Shown piece by piece: positions 1 through 7,807 of a DNA stretch of 17,862 nucleotides. Every line of letters starts with the position of its first letter. Within the stretch, counting starts at the first letter, position 1. The notes below the pieces were generated by a model. It did not search any database. It saw nothing but the letters and a program-made list of their open reading frames with translations, and was not told where the DNA came from. A program made the translations under genes and the position numbers. Location of the stretch: assembly GCA_030147065.1 (NCBI GenBank), contig JASLAP010000635.1:1-17862 (forward strand), given 5' to 3'. Source of the DNA: Pseudonocardia sp. GTDB lineage: Bacteria; Actinomycetota; Actinomycetes; Mycobacteriales; Pseudonocardiaceae.

Positions 1-208
1 CGCCCGGGGCTCACCCCGGCCCTGGACGCCGTGGTCGCCCGCGGCATGGACAAGGACCCGGCCCGCCGCTACCAGCCGGCCGGGCGGGCGCGGCCAGCGC
101 GGCCTTGGCCGCAGCGGCCAGCTCGCCGGCCCGCTGGTAGCGGCGGGCCGGGTCCTTGTCCATGCCGCGGGCGACCACGGCGTCCAGGGCCGGGGTGAGC
201 CCCGGGCG
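1..208. repeat. Perfect 76-bp inverted repeat at the window edge (probable fold-back join)
   Basis: Bases 1-76 are the exact reverse complement of bases 133-208. There is one mismatch at 77/132, then six more pairs (78-83 with 126-131), leaving a spacer of about 42 bases. Bases 133-208 are coding sequence of the kinase on the minus strand. Read on the plus strand, bases 1-76 encode the same kinase peptide (RPGLTPALDAVVARGMDKDP and onward). A precise copy of a gene's interior in opposite orientation, starting exactly at the window end, is typical of a chimeric read or assembly fold-back; a real recent inverted duplication is less likely. The join sits in a GCCGGC-rich microhomology. Confidence 0.9.
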
Positions 209-901
209 CACCAGCGACGGCCGCGGCGGCGGCGTGGTCAGGTGCGCGTGCATGATCGGCAGGAAGTCCTGGTGCGGGAACGGCGGCACGCCGGTGAGCG
301 CCTCGTAGAGCACGCAGGCCAGCGCGTAGACGTCCACCCGGTAGTCCCCGGCGCCGTCGAAGCGCTCCGGGGCCATGTAGGCCAGCGTGCCGAAGGTGAC
401 CCCGGTCGAGGTGACCCGCGGTGCGGTCAGCTCCCGGGCCAGCCCGAAGTCGATCAGGTAGACGAAGTCGTCGGGCTCGGTGAGCAGCACGTTGGACGGC
501 TTGATGTCGCGGTGCACCAGGTCCTCCGCGTGCGCGGCGTCCAGCGCGCTGGCCACCTGGGAGATCACCGTGACCGCGGCCGGCGGGTCGAGCGGGCCGC
601 GGTGCTTGATCCGCGACTCCAGGTCCTCGCCGTCGACCAGGCGCATGTCGATGAACGGCCGGCCGTCGATCTGCCCGTAGTCGTGGATCGGGATGACGTG
701 CGGGTTGCGCATCCGGGCCGCGACCCGGGCCTCGGCGGTGAACCGGGACCGGAACCCGGGGTCGTCGCCCAGGTGCTGGGGCATGCGCTTGAGCGCGACC
801 GTCCGGTTCCGCTCGGTGTCGTAGGCCCGCAGCACCTCGCCCATGCCGCCCCGGCCCACCAGTCCGTCCAGCCGGTACGGCCCGAACCGCTCCCCGCTCA
901 C
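11..901 (-). CDS. Ser/Thr protein kinase, PknB/PknD-like, 3' end lost at window edge
   Basis: This is a Hanks-type Ser/Thr kinase that would phosphorylate proteins on Ser or Thr in the cytoplasm. The GTG start at 901 is preceded by GGGAGG at good spacing. Visible motifs: glycine loop GRGGMG (about 16-21), catalytic Lys38, alpha-C Glu57, HRDIKPSN (130-137), DFG (151-153), a Thr/Ser-containing activation loop and APE (177-179). The catalytic domain ends near residue 265. Only residues 1 to about 274 (bases 78-901) look genuine; the last ~20 residues are read out of the inverted-repeat copy. Such kinases usually continue through a linker and membrane helix into an extracellular sensor, as in the paralogue at 1972-4107, so this copy is probably truncated by assembly and not by mutation. 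Its ligand is unknown. Confidence 0.9.
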   Translation of the reverse strand: MSGERFGPYRLDGLVGRGGMGEVLRAYDTERNRTVALKRMPQHLGDDPGFRSRFTAEARVAARMRNPHVIPIHDYGQIDGRPFIDMRLVDGEDLESRIKHRGPLDPPAAVTVISQVASALDAAHAEDLVHRDIKPSNVLLTEPDDFVYLIDFGLARELTAPRVTSTGVTFGTLAYMAPERFDGAGDYRVDVYALACVLYEALTGVPPFPHQDFLPIMHAHLTTPPPRPSLVRPGLTPALDAVVARGMDKDPARRYQRAGELAAAAKAALAAPARPAGSGGPGPCPCRGRPRRPGPG

Positions 902-1052
902 AAGCGCCTCCCGCTACGACCGTCGCGCCGGCTGCGGCGGGCGGGTCGCCCGTCGCTCGGCCCGAGGGCGTGGCCAGTCCTACCGCCGACGCCCGCGCGC
1001 GGACGTCCCCCCGTCAGGGCACACGGACGGCGGCCCGGACCCGGCTCCCACA

Positions 1053-1193
1053 TCACCCGATCAGAGCAACTAACTCGATACGCTCAGTCGCCGGCAGGTC
1101 CGGCAGCAGCACCACGACGACGGTCAGCGCGACCGTGACGAGCAGCGCGCGGCGCGACCGCCGGCGCCCGGCCGTCCGCTGCCGACATCGCAC
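1053..1193 (-). CDS. Possible small single-helix membrane protein
   Basis: A 46-codon frame starts at a GTG and encodes a basic N-terminus (RRRSRR), a run of about 18 hydrophobic residues (ALLVTVALTVVVVLLP) and a short tail ending IELVALIG. The positive-inside cluster before one hydrophobic segment is what a small membrane protein would show. The GGGAGGAGG just upstream suits an overlapping ATG at 1187 (34 codons, no helix) better than this GTG, so either frame, or neither, may be translated. It lies on the same strand as, and upstream of, the truncated kinase. No family is recognised. Confidence 0.25.
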   Translation of the reverse strand: MRCRQRTAGRRRSRRALLVTVALTVVVVLLPDLPATERIELVALIG

Positions 1194-1302
1194 CTCCTCC
1201 CGCCGCTGGAGCCGATCATGCTCGGCGCCCCGGCCGGCCGGCATCCCTCGACCAGTGGCGTCCTGCTCAGGTGGCGCGCCCGCGCTCGGCGCGCGGCCGG
1301 GT

Positions 1303-1335
1303 GGGTATCCCCGTACCGTTGGTTGACCTAGCAAC
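1303..1335 (+). promoter_or_regulatory. Candidate promoter/operator of the wrbA-like gene
   Basis: Two short dyads precede the ATG at 1353. GGTA (1304-1307) and TACC (1314-1317) flank TCCCCG, and GTTG (1322-1325) and CAAC (1332-1335) flank six bases. GGGTAT at 1303-1308 also resembles the -10 element of SigF/SigB-type stress promoters, but no GTTT-like -35 is seen. The GGTA/TACC arms resemble the GTAC half-sites before the HxlR gene at 9139. The assignment is inferred from position and symmetry only. Confidence 0.3.
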
Positions 1336-1352
1336 AACTGAGCGGGAGAGCG

Positions 1353-1967
1353 ATGTCCGACCTGAAGACCGCAGTCATCTACTACTCGGCCACCGGCAGC
1401 GTCCACGCCATGGCCGAGGCCGCCGCCAAGGCCGCCGAGCACGCCGGGTCCGAGGTGCGGCTGCGCAAGGTGCGCGAGCTGGCGCCGGAGGAGGCGATCG
1501 CCAGCAGCGAGGGCTGGGCCGCGCACGTCCGCCAGACCCAGGACCTGCCCGAGGCGACCCTGGACGACCTGGAGTGGGCCGACGTGGTGATCCTGGGCGC
1601 GCCGACCCGGTTCGGGATGCCGGCGGCCCAGATGAAGCAGTTCGTCGACACCACCGGGCCGCTGTGGGGGGCCGGCAAGCTGGTGAACAAGGTGGCCACG
1701 TCGTTCACCTCGGCGGCCACCAAGCACGGCGGGCAGGAGACCACCATCACCGCCCTGAACAACACCTTCTACCACTGGGGCTGCGTCATCGTCCCGCCCG
1801 GCTACGCCGACCCGATCCAGTTCGAGGCCGGCAACCCCTACGGCGCCAGCCACGTGTCGAACAACGGCACCGTGCCGCCCGGGCAGGTCGAGCTGGACGC
1901 GGTGGCGTTCCAGGCCCGCCGGGCCGTCGAGATCGGCCACGCGCTGAAGACCGGCCTGGCCGCCTGA
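1353..1967 (+). CDS. wrbA: NAD(P)H:quinone oxidoreductase, WrbA/flavodoxin family
   Basis: This 204-residue flavoprotein matches the usual WrbA length. WrbA enzymes bind FMN and reduce quinones by two electrons using NAD(P)H, avoiding semiquinone radicals; they are cytoplasmic tetramers. Visible features: the flavodoxin phosphate loop after strand 1 (YYSATGSVHAMAEA, about 10-23), the PTRFGMPAAQMKQFVD segment that lines the flavin site (about 87-102), and the conserved GGQETTI...HWG stretch (about 126-144). The ATG is preceded by GGGAGAG about six bases upstream. The gene runs convergent to the propeller kinase, with only four bases between stop codons. Nearby ring-cleavage and HxlR genes fit a quinone-handling role, but that link is inference. 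Confidence 0.93.
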   Translation: MSDLKTAVIYYSATGSVHAMAEAAAKAAEHAGSEVRLRKVRELAPEEAIASSEGWAAHVRQTQDLPEATLDDLEWADVVILGAPTRFGMPAAQMKQFVDTTGPLWGAGKLVNKVATSFTSAATKHGGQETTITALNNTFYHWGCVIVPPGYADPIQFEAGNPYGASHVSNNGTVPPGQVELDAVAFQARRAVEIGHALKTGLAA

Positions 1968-1971
1968 CCCG

Positions 1972-4107
1972 CTACACCGCGGCGATGTCCACGATCCGGA
2001 CCGTGTCCTCGTTGAGGTTGGTGATGTAGGCGCGACGCCCGTCCGGGGTCACCGTGACGCTGGTCGGCCCGTCCCCGGTCGCCAGCGTCGCGGTGACCGC
2101 GTTGGTGGTCGTGCTGACCACCGAGACGGTGTCGTCCTCGACGTTGGCGGTGTAGAGGAAGCGGCCGTCGGGGGCGTAGGCGAGGTCCTGCGGGCTGGCC
2201 CCGACCGGGACGGTGGCCACCACCTCGTTGGTGGCGGTGTCGATCACCGAGACCTCGTCGCTGTCGAAGTTGACCACGGCCACCCGGCTGCCGTCCGGCG
2301 AGACGCTCGTGCTGTGCGGGCTGACGCCCACCGGGATCTCCTTCACGATGGCGTTGGTCCCGGCCTCCAGGACCGTGAGCACCCCCGACTCGTGGTTGGC
2401 GGTGTAGAAGAACCGGCCGTCGCGGCCGAAGGCCACCCAGTGCGGGTTGCGCGCGACCGGGACCTCGACCACCAGCTGCCCGGTGGCGGTGTCGATGACG
2501 TCGAGCCGGCCGTCGTCGTGGCTGGGCACGTACAGCAGGCTGCCGTCCGGGGTGCTGGCCGAGGCGTAGGGCTTGCGCCCGACCGGCACCTGCGCGGTCA
2601 CCTCGTTGGTCCCGGTGTTCACCAGCACCACCAGGTTCACGGTCATGTCCTTGTTGAACACGCTCACGTAGGCCTGGTCGCCGCGCGGGGAGAACGACAC
2701 GAACTGCGGCGGGCCCTGCGGGATCGGGATGGTGGCGGTCACCTTGTTGATCGTCGTGTCGAGCACGCTGATGATGCCGGCCTCGCGGTGGCAGATGTAG
2801 CCGAACCGCCCGTTGGGCGCCAGGTGCAGGTACCCGGGCGTCGGGCCGACCGGGATCAGTTCGCCGACGGTGGGCACGGCGATGCTCTCGGCCACCACCG
2901 GTTCGGGCGGGGGTGGCGGTTCCGGCACCGCGGTCGGCGCCGCCGCGGTGACCGCGGCCGGCGAGGTGCCGCCCGACGCGGTGGCCGTGGCCGGCGGGTC
3001 GATGCCGAGGAACAGCGCGACGCCGAGGCCGGCCGCCGCCAGGACGGCCACGGCGATCCAGGCCAGCAGCGGGCGTCCCCGCCGGGGCGGCGCGGCGGGC
3101 CGGGGGACCACCGCGGGCGGGACCGGGCCGCCGTGCCCGTTGCCGGCGGCGGGCCGCGGCGGGTGTTCGACCCGTGCGGCCGGACCGGCCGGCGGTGGCG
3201 CGAGGGGCGGGCCGCTGCCGGCCACCACCGGTCGCACGTCGGCCGGGCGCACGACGGTCGTCCGCCGCTCCGAGGCCGGCACCAAGGTCGGTTCCCGCAG
3301 CGCCTCACGTGCGGCGGCGGCCAGCTCCCCGGCCCGGGCGAAGCGCTCGTCGGGCTGCTTGGCCATCCCGCGGGCGATCACGTCGTCCATCGCGGTGGAG
3401 ACGTCGTCGACCAGCTCGCTGGGCTTGGGCGGGTCGGCGAACAGGTGGGCGTACATCAGCGAGGGCAGGTCGTCGCCGCGGTAGGGCCGCTGCCCGGTCA
3501 GGCACTCGTGCAGCAGGCAGGCCAGCGAGTAGACGTCGGTGCGCCGGTCGATCCCGGTCATCGAGAACCGCTCGGGGGCCATGTAGTCGAGCGTGCCCAC
3601 GGTGGTGCCGGTGGCGGTCAGCGCGGTGTTCGCGGTGCCGATCGACCGGGCGATGCCGAAGTCGACCACGTAGACGAAGTCGCTCGGGGTGAGCAGCACG
3701 TTGGAGGGCTTGACGTCGCGGTGGACCAGGCCGTCGTCGTGCGCGGCGTCCAGCGCGTCGGCGATCTGGCCGATCACGTGCACCGCCCGGGCCGGGCTCA
3801 TCGCCCCGCCGGCCAGCGTCTTGCCCAGGTCGGCCCCGTCGACCAGGCGCATGTCGATGTAGAGCCGGCCCTCGATCTCGCCGAAGTCGTGGATCGGGAT
3901 GACGTGCGGCTCGCGCAGCCGGGCCGCGACCCGCGACTCGTGCCGGAACCGGCGGGTGTAGGCCTCGTCGCCGCCGAGGACCTCGGGCAGCAGCTTGAGG
4001 GCCACCTCGCGCTCGTGGCGGGTGTCCCGGGCCTGGTAGACCTCGCCCATCCCGCCCGTGCCCAGCAGGGACTGGAGCTGGTAGTGACCGAACGACCGGG
4101 GAACCAT
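1972..4107 (-). CDS. Transmembrane Ser/Thr kinase with extracellular YVTN beta-propeller (PknD-like architecture)
   Basis: This 711-residue receptor kinase is inferred to sense an external cue and phosphorylate cytoplasmic proteins. Kinase domain about 8-268: GTGGMG loop (16-21), Lys38, Glu57, HRDVKPSN (129-136), DFG (149-151), Thr-rich activation loop (161-172), APE (177-179). A Pro/Ala-rich linker (about 271-345) precedes one membrane helix (about 346-369, LLAWIAVAVLAAAGLGVALF), then a short Pro/Thr stalk. Residues ~405-711 hold seven YVTN-type repeats, each with a [S/T]PDG or similar turn followed by VxVIDTxTNxVxAT. The strand before the first repeat (ESIAVPTVGELIPVG) may close the ring. 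M. tuberculosis PknD has the same layout with an NHL propeller. ATG start; the ribosome site is weak (AAGG). It is a paralogue of the kinase at 11-901. Confidence 0.93.
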   Translation of the reverse strand: MVPRSFGHYQLQSLLGTGGMGEVYQARDTRHEREVALKLLPEVLGGDEAYTRRFRHESRVAARLREPHVIPIHDFGEIEGRLYIDMRLVDGADLGKTLAGGAMSPARAVHVIGQIADALDAAHDDGLVHRDVKPSNVLLTPSDFVYVVDFGIARSIGTANTALTATGTTVGTLDYMAPERFSMTGIDRRTDVYSLACLLHECLTGQRPYRGDDLPSLMYAHLFADPPKPSELVDDVSTAMDDVIARGMAKQPDERFARAGELAAAAREALREPTLVPASERRTTVVRPADVRPVVAGSGPPLAPPPAGPAARVEHPPRPAAGNGHGGPVPPAVVPRPAAPPRRGRPLLAWIAVAVLAAAGLGVALFLGIDPPATATASGGTSPAAVTAAAPTAVPEPPPPPEPVVAESIAVPTVGELIPVGPTPGYLHLAPNGRFGYICHREAGIISVLDTTINKVTATIPIPQGPPQFVSFSPRGDQAYVSVFNKDMTVNLVVLVNTGTNEVTAQVPVGRKPYASASTPDGSLLYVPSHDDGRLDVIDTATGQLVVEVPVARNPHWVAFGRDGRFFYTANHESGVLTVLEAGTNAIVKEIPVGVSPHSTSVSPDGSRVAVVNFDSDEVSVIDTATNEVVATVPVGASPQDLAYAPDGRFLYTANVEDDTVSVVSTTTNAVTATLATGDGPTSVTVTPDGRRAYITNLNEDTVRIVDIAAV

Positions 4108-4201
4108 CTGCGCCGCCTTCGACGATCGTCGACCGCCGGCACCGACGGGCAGCAGCCGCCATCCGGATGAGGGTCGCAGCGTAAAGCACCGGAGCGCAAC
4201 C

Positions 4202-4251
4202 GGGTCGTGGGCGGAAGTTCACGCCCCGACGGGAACTCCCGCGCACGACCC
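4202..4251 (-). terminator. Long imperfect hairpin after the dioxygenase gene
   Basis: Bases 4202-4220 and 4233-4251 are 19-nt inverted arms with two mismatches around a 12-nt loop. The hairpin starts about 12 nt beyond the dioxygenase stop codon and lies 95 nt or more upstream of the kinase ATG on the same strand. No U-tract follows, so this would be a U-poor terminator of the sort common in high-GC actinobacteria, or a regulatory stem. Confidence 0.5.
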
Positions 4252-4262
4252 CGGTGCCGGGC

Positions 4263-5213
4263 TCAGATGTCGATCGGCTCCAGCTGGTCGAGCAGCTCGG
4301 TGCGCCGGTGCTCGAACTGCTCGGGCAGCTGGAACGCGCTGCCCAGCTCCTTGGGCGACTCGTCGCAGGTCCAGCCGCCCTCGGGGTGGGTGACCGCCAG
4401 CTCGAACAGCGCCCCGCCCGGCGAGCGGACGTAGACCGACTTGAAGTACTTGCGGTCCTTGAGCTCGGAGATGTCGGTGTAGCCCGCACCCTCGATGGCG
4501 AACTTCAGCTCGTCCTGGTTCTGCAGGTTCCCGGCGTTCCAGGCGAAGTGGTGGATGGTGCCCTCGCCGTAGCGCCAGGTGCCCTGGTCGTCGGTGCGGT
4601 TGACCACCAGCTCCACCGCGCCGCCGCGGTCGGCCGCGCCGACCTGCAGCCGCACCCGGTCGCCCTCCTCGACCAGCTGCTTGCCGGCCAGGTGGTCGGC
4701 GGTGAACTCGACCATGGTCTCCGGGGTGTTGACGTGCACGCCGACCCCGTAGATGCCGTGGATGGCGTGCTCGATCGGCACGCCGCCGCCGGTCCACCCC
4801 GCGCGCGGGTCGTCGTCCACGCCGACCAGGGCGTACTCGATGCCGCACGGGTGGCGGAACAGCAGCCGGCGGCTGTCGAGCACGTCGGCACCGGCGACCT
4901 CGACGCCGCGCTCGGTGAGCCGGGCGCTCCAGTAGTCCAGCGAGGCCGCGGGCGCGGCGAGCAGCACCTCGCGGGCCTGGTTGGTGCCGCGCCGGCCCAT
5001 CAGCCCGGCCTGGCGGAACGGGAAGGTGGTCAGCACCGCGCTCGGGTCGCCGGCCGCGTTGCTGTAGTACAGGTGGTAGATCGGGGTGGAGCCGTCGAAC
5101 AGGACGGTCCGCTTGATGAACCGCATCCCGAGGGTGCCGACGTGGAAGTCGACGTCCTCCTGGGCCGGCCCCACCGACATGGTGACGTGATGGCTGCCGT
5201 CGACCTGGGACAT
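4263..5213 (-). CDS. Ring-cleaving dioxygenase, two-domain VOC/glyoxalase family (MhqA/MhqO-like)
   Basis: This 316-residue protein has two vicinal-oxygen-chelate modules (about 5-130 and 150-275), the size and layout of the MhqA/MhqO family. That family is thought to open hydroquinone- or catechol-type rings using an active-site metal. Likely metal ligands are visible: His8 or His9 (GSHHVTMSVG), His221 or His222 (TIHHFAWN) and Glu271 (GGALFELAVTHPEGGW). The ATG at 5213 is preceded by GGAGG with six-base spacing. The open frame runs much further upstream, but that part is antisense to the AraC gene and not genuine. Divergence from the AraC-type gene at 5388 suggests local control. The true substrate cannot be read from the sequence; the MhqO assignment rests on domain layout. 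Confidence 0.87.
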   Translation of the reverse strand: MSQVDGSHHVTMSVGPAQEDVDFHVGTLGMRFIKRTVLFDGSTPIYHLYYSNAAGDPSAVLTTFPFRQAGLMGRRGTNQAREVLLAAPAASLDYWSARLTERGVEVAGADVLDSRRLLFRHPCGIEYALVGVDDDPRAGWTGGGVPIEHAIHGIYGVGVHVNTPETMVEFTADHLAGKQLVEEGDRVRLQVGAADRGGAVELVVNRTDDQGTWRYGEGTIHHFAWNAGNLQNQDELKFAIEGAGYTDISELKDRKYFKSVYVRSPGGALFELAVTHPEGGWTCDESPKELGSAFQLPEQFEHRRTELLDQLEPIDI

Positions 5214-5288
5214 CCGTGCCTCCGCTTCGTTGCTGGTGCAAGCGGACCGTAGGCCCGCGGCGGGGCGCCGCGGCCCGACCGGGCAGCG

Positions 5289-5327
5289 CCGGACAAGGCC
5301 CCCACCGTCCCCGGCACCGGCGGACAA
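5289..5327. promoter_or_regulatory. Candidate direct half-sites for the AraC-type regulator
   Basis: The intergenic region between the divergent dioxygenase and AraC genes contains CCGGACAA (5289-5296) and GCGGACAA (5320-5327), 31 bp apart, close to three helical turns. AraC-family proteins commonly bind direct repeats on one face of DNA. In reverse orientation the TTGTCC also resembles a -35 hexamer for the dioxygenase gene. Confidence 0.3.
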
Positions 5328-5387
5328 CTGGTGCGCCGCGGCCGGGACCGCGATGATGACCGCGAGGACACCCCGCGGGAGGCCGCC

Positions 5388-6368
5388 ATGCCGCTCATCG
5401 TGGACACCACGACGGTGCCCGGCCCGGACCGCTTCGACTTCTGGGCCGCCGAGCACGCCCGGGTGCTGCACCCGCTGGCGCTGCGCCGGCCCGGCCGCGA
5501 CCCGTTCACCGGGCGGATCCGGGCGCACCGGGTCGGCCCGGTCACCCTGTACCGGATCGAGGGCGACGCCTCGGCCATCCAGCGCACCGCCCGGCTGATC
5601 GACCGGCACGACCCGGAGGAGCTGCAGATCACCCACCTGCTGCGCGGCCGGTTCCGGATCGAGCAGGGCGGGCGCAGCGCGCTGGTCGGGGTCGGCGACG
5701 TGTCCGGCTACGAGACCTCGCACCCGTACCAGGTGTGGTCGGCCGGGCGGTTCGAGCTGCTGCTGTTCTCGCTGCCCCGGGCCCTGCTCGGGGAGCGGGC
5801 CGAGCAGATCTGCGGGCGCACCGCGATCACCCTGGACGGCCGGTCCGGCACCCCGGCGCTGGCCGGGCAGTTCCTGCGCGGGCTGGCCGACCGGATCGAG
5901 GACGGCACCCTGGACGCCGCGGCGGCGGGGCTGGGCGACTGCGTGGTCGACATGGTCCGGCTGCTCTACGCCGACGAGCCCCGCCTCCCCGACGCCCCGG
6001 CCGCGGACCGGCCCTCGGACGCGCTGTTCGCCCAGGTCGTCGCGGCCGTCGACGCCCGGCTCGGCGACCCCGACCTGGGCCCCCGGTCGCTGGCCGCGGC
6101 GCACTTCGTCTCCGCGCGGCGGCTGCACCGGCTGTTCGAGGAGCGCGGGCACACCGCGGCCGGGTGGATCCGGTCGCGCCGGCTGGCGGCGGTGCGCCGC
6201 GACCTGGCCGACCCGCTGCTGCGCGACCGCCCGGTGCGGGCACTGGCGGCGTCGCGCGGGTTCACCGACGCCCCGCACTTCAGCCGGCTGTTCCGGCGCA
6301 CCTACGGCTGCACCCCGGGCGAGTACCGCGCCCGGGGTGCCGCCGGCGTCACGCCGTCGGAGCCGTGA
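5388..6368 (+). CDS. AraC-family transcriptional regulator with AraC-binding-like N-terminal domain
   Basis: The 326-residue protein has a cupin-like ligand domain of the AraC_binding_2/NphR-FeaR type (about 1-195; note ITHLLRGRFRIEQGG and GDVSGYETSHPYQVWSAG). A C-terminal pair of helix-turn-helices (about 215-316) follows, with LAAAHFVSARRLHRLFEERG and the signature FTDAPHFSRLFRRTYGCTPGEYR. Relatives often control aromatic or amine catabolism. The ATG at 5388 is chosen because GGGAGG lies six bases upstream; an in-frame GTG at 5331 would add 19 Arg/Asp-rich residues without a ribosome site. It is divergent from the dioxygenase, its probable target, and its 3' end overlaps the convergent MFS gene by 20 bp. 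Confidence 0.92.
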   Translation: MPLIVDTTTVPGPDRFDFWAAEHARVLHPLALRRPGRDPFTGRIRAHRVGPVTLYRIEGDASAIQRTARLIDRHDPEELQITHLLRGRFRIEQGGRSALVGVGDVSGYETSHPYQVWSAGRFELLLFSLPRALLGERAEQICGRTAITLDGRSGTPALAGQFLRGLADRIEDGTLDAAAAGLGDCVVDMVRLLYADEPRLPDAPAADRPSDALFAQVVAAVDARLGDPDLGPRSLAAAHFVSARRLHRLFEERGHTAAGWIRSRRLAAVRRDLADPLLRDRPVRALAASRGFTDAPHFSRLFRRTYGCTPGEYRARGAAGVTPSEP

Positions 6369-7743
6369 CCTCGCCGACCGGTCGGGCGCCGGCGGCCCGG
6401 CGCCGGCCGCCCAGTGCGATCCCCACCGCCCCGACCAGGCAGGCGAGGGCGGCCGTCAGGTAGGCCGCGTGGTAGCCGGCCAGGACGCTGCCGCCGGCCG
6501 ACGCCGCGGCCACCGCGACCAGCCCGGCCACCCCGACACTGGCCCCGACCTGCTGCGCGGTGACGTTCACCGCCCCGGCCACGCCGTGCCGGGCCTCGTC
6601 CACCCCGGTCAGCGCGGCGGTCGTCATGGCCGGGAAGACGAACCCGACGCCCACCCCCATGACCAGCAGGCCGGGCAGCATCGTCGCCAGGTAGCCGCCG
6701 GCGTCGGTCGTGGTGAGCCACAGCGCGCTGCCGGTCCCGATCAGGACCAGCCCGCCGACGATCGCCGGCCGGTAGCCGAACCGCACCACCACCGGCCCGG
6801 CCAGGAAGGTCGCGGTGAGGAACACCGCCAGCGACAGCGGAAGCACCGCCAGCCCGGACTGCACCGGCGAGTACCCGAGCACGTCCTGGACGTAGAGCGG
6901 GGCGAAGAACTGGAGTCCGACCGCGGCGGTGTGGTTGAGCAGGGCGGCCAGCGTGCCGGCGCGCACGGCGGGCGACGCGAACAGCTGCAGCGGCAGCAGC
7001 GGGTCGGCGGTGCGCCGCTCCTGGACCACGAACGCGCCGAGCAGCACCGCCGCCGCCACCAGCGAGCCGGCGGCCACCGGATCGCCCCAGCCGGCCGCGG
7101 CGCCGGTGGCCACCCCGAACACGGCCAGGGCCAGCCCGGCGGTCACCAGCGCCGCCCCGACCAGGTCGAGCGGCTGGTGTCGGCGGGCCCCGACCGGGAG
7201 CGTTCCGGGCACCGCGACCAGGACCGCGGCCGCGAGCACGGCCAGCACGACGAGCACCGACCGCCAGCCGAACCAGTCGGTGAGCAACCCGCCGAGCACG
7301 AACCCGCCGCTGCCGGCGGCCGCGCCGACCGCGGCGTACACCCCGAACGCGCGAGCCCGCGCCGGGCCTGCCGGGAATACCTCGGCCAGCAGCGCCAGCG
7401 CCGCAGGCCCGCACAGCGCGGCCCCGACGCCCTGCGCCGCCCGCGCCGCGATCAGCAGTTCGGCGTCGGGGGCGAGGGCGCCGGCCGCGGCACCCGCCCC
7501 GAACAGCGCGACGCCGGCGGTGAAGACCAGCCGCCTGCCCAGCACGTCCGCGGCCCGGCCGCCGAACAGCAGCAACCCGGCGAAGGCCAGCGCGTAGCCG
7601 GTCATGGTCCACTGCAGGACGGCCTCGGGGAGGCCGAAGTCGGCGCCGATCGCCGGCAGTGCGGCGTTCATGACGTTGAGCCCGCCGATGTCCAGGGCGA
7701 GAGCGCTGGTCAGCACGGCGAGGGCGAGGGGTCTGCGGGTCAC
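6349..7743 (-). CDS. MFS drug/solute exporter, DHA2 (14-helix) family
   Basis: This 464-residue integral membrane protein is mostly hydrophobic, with about 14 predicted helices. DHA2 antiporters use the proton gradient to expel drugs or toxic metabolites. Motif A is clear (GGRAADVLGRR, 61-71), preceded by LQWTMTGYALAFAGLLLFG, which is typical of helices 1-2 in this family. An antiporter motif C-like GVYAAVGAAAGSGGFVLGG follows (about 133-151). The N-terminal NVMNAALPAIGADF also fits DHA2. It starts at a GTG with no good ribosome site. The LysR gene diverges from it across 61 bp, suggesting LysR-controlled export. The substrate is unknown. It overlaps the AraC 3' end by 20 bp. Confidence 0.93.
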   Translation of the reverse strand: MTRRPLALAVLTSALALDIGGLNVMNAALPAIGADFGLPEAVLQWTMTGYALAFAGLLLFGGRAADVLGRRLVFTAGVALFGAGAAAGALAPDAELLIAARAAQGVGAALCGPAALALLAEVFPAGPARARAFGVYAAVGAAAGSGGFVLGGLLTDWFGWRSVLVVLAVLAAAVLVAVPGTLPVGARRHQPLDLVGAALVTAGLALAVFGVATGAAAGWGDPVAAGSLVAAAVLLGAFVVQERRTADPLLPLQLFASPAVRAGTLAALLNHTAAVGLQFFAPLYVQDVLGYSPVQSGLAVLPLSLAVFLTATFLAGPVVVRFGYRPAIVGGLVLIGTGSALWLTTTDAGGYLATMLPGLLVMGVGVGFVFPAMTTAALTGVDEARHGVAGAVNVTAQQVGASVGVAGLVAVAAASAGGSVLAGYHAAYLTAALACLVGAVGIALGGRRRAAGARPVGEVTAPTA

Positions 7744-7790
7744 GCCCCGATGCTGCGACCGTCGATCCGACCGCGTCCAAGACCGGCTGT

Positions 7791-7807
7791 CATAGGCTCT
7801 GGTTATG
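7791..7807. promoter_or_regulatory. LysR-type box overlapping the lysR start codon
   Basis: CATA-N9-TATG (7791-7807) contains the T-N11-A pattern of LysR-family sites and includes the regulator's own ATG (7805). TAGGCT at 7793 could be a -10 element seven bases before the ATG, and no Shine-Dalgarno sequence is present. This suggests a leaderless transcript repressed by its own product. It lies about 50 bp upstream of the MFS start. The role is inferred from sequence alone. Confidence 0.4.

Larger units (their letters stand above)
902..1352. other. 450-bp divergent intergenic region
   Basis: This gap lies between the minus-strand kinase and the plus-strand wrbA-like gene. It must hold both promoters. 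Apart from the weak minus-strand small ORF at 1053-1193 and the palindromic motifs at 1303-1335 described separately, I see no RNA gene, no convincing protein gene and no strong terminator. Both strands carry long open frames here, but their translations are Arg/Pro/Gly-rich shadows. Confidence 0.6.

Noticed and set aside
5214..6278. Minus-strand extension of the dioxygenase frame to a 671-residue protein
   Set aside because: The extra part is antisense to the AraC gene and Pro/Gly/Arg-rich without any domain. A good ribosome site marks the true ATG at 5213.
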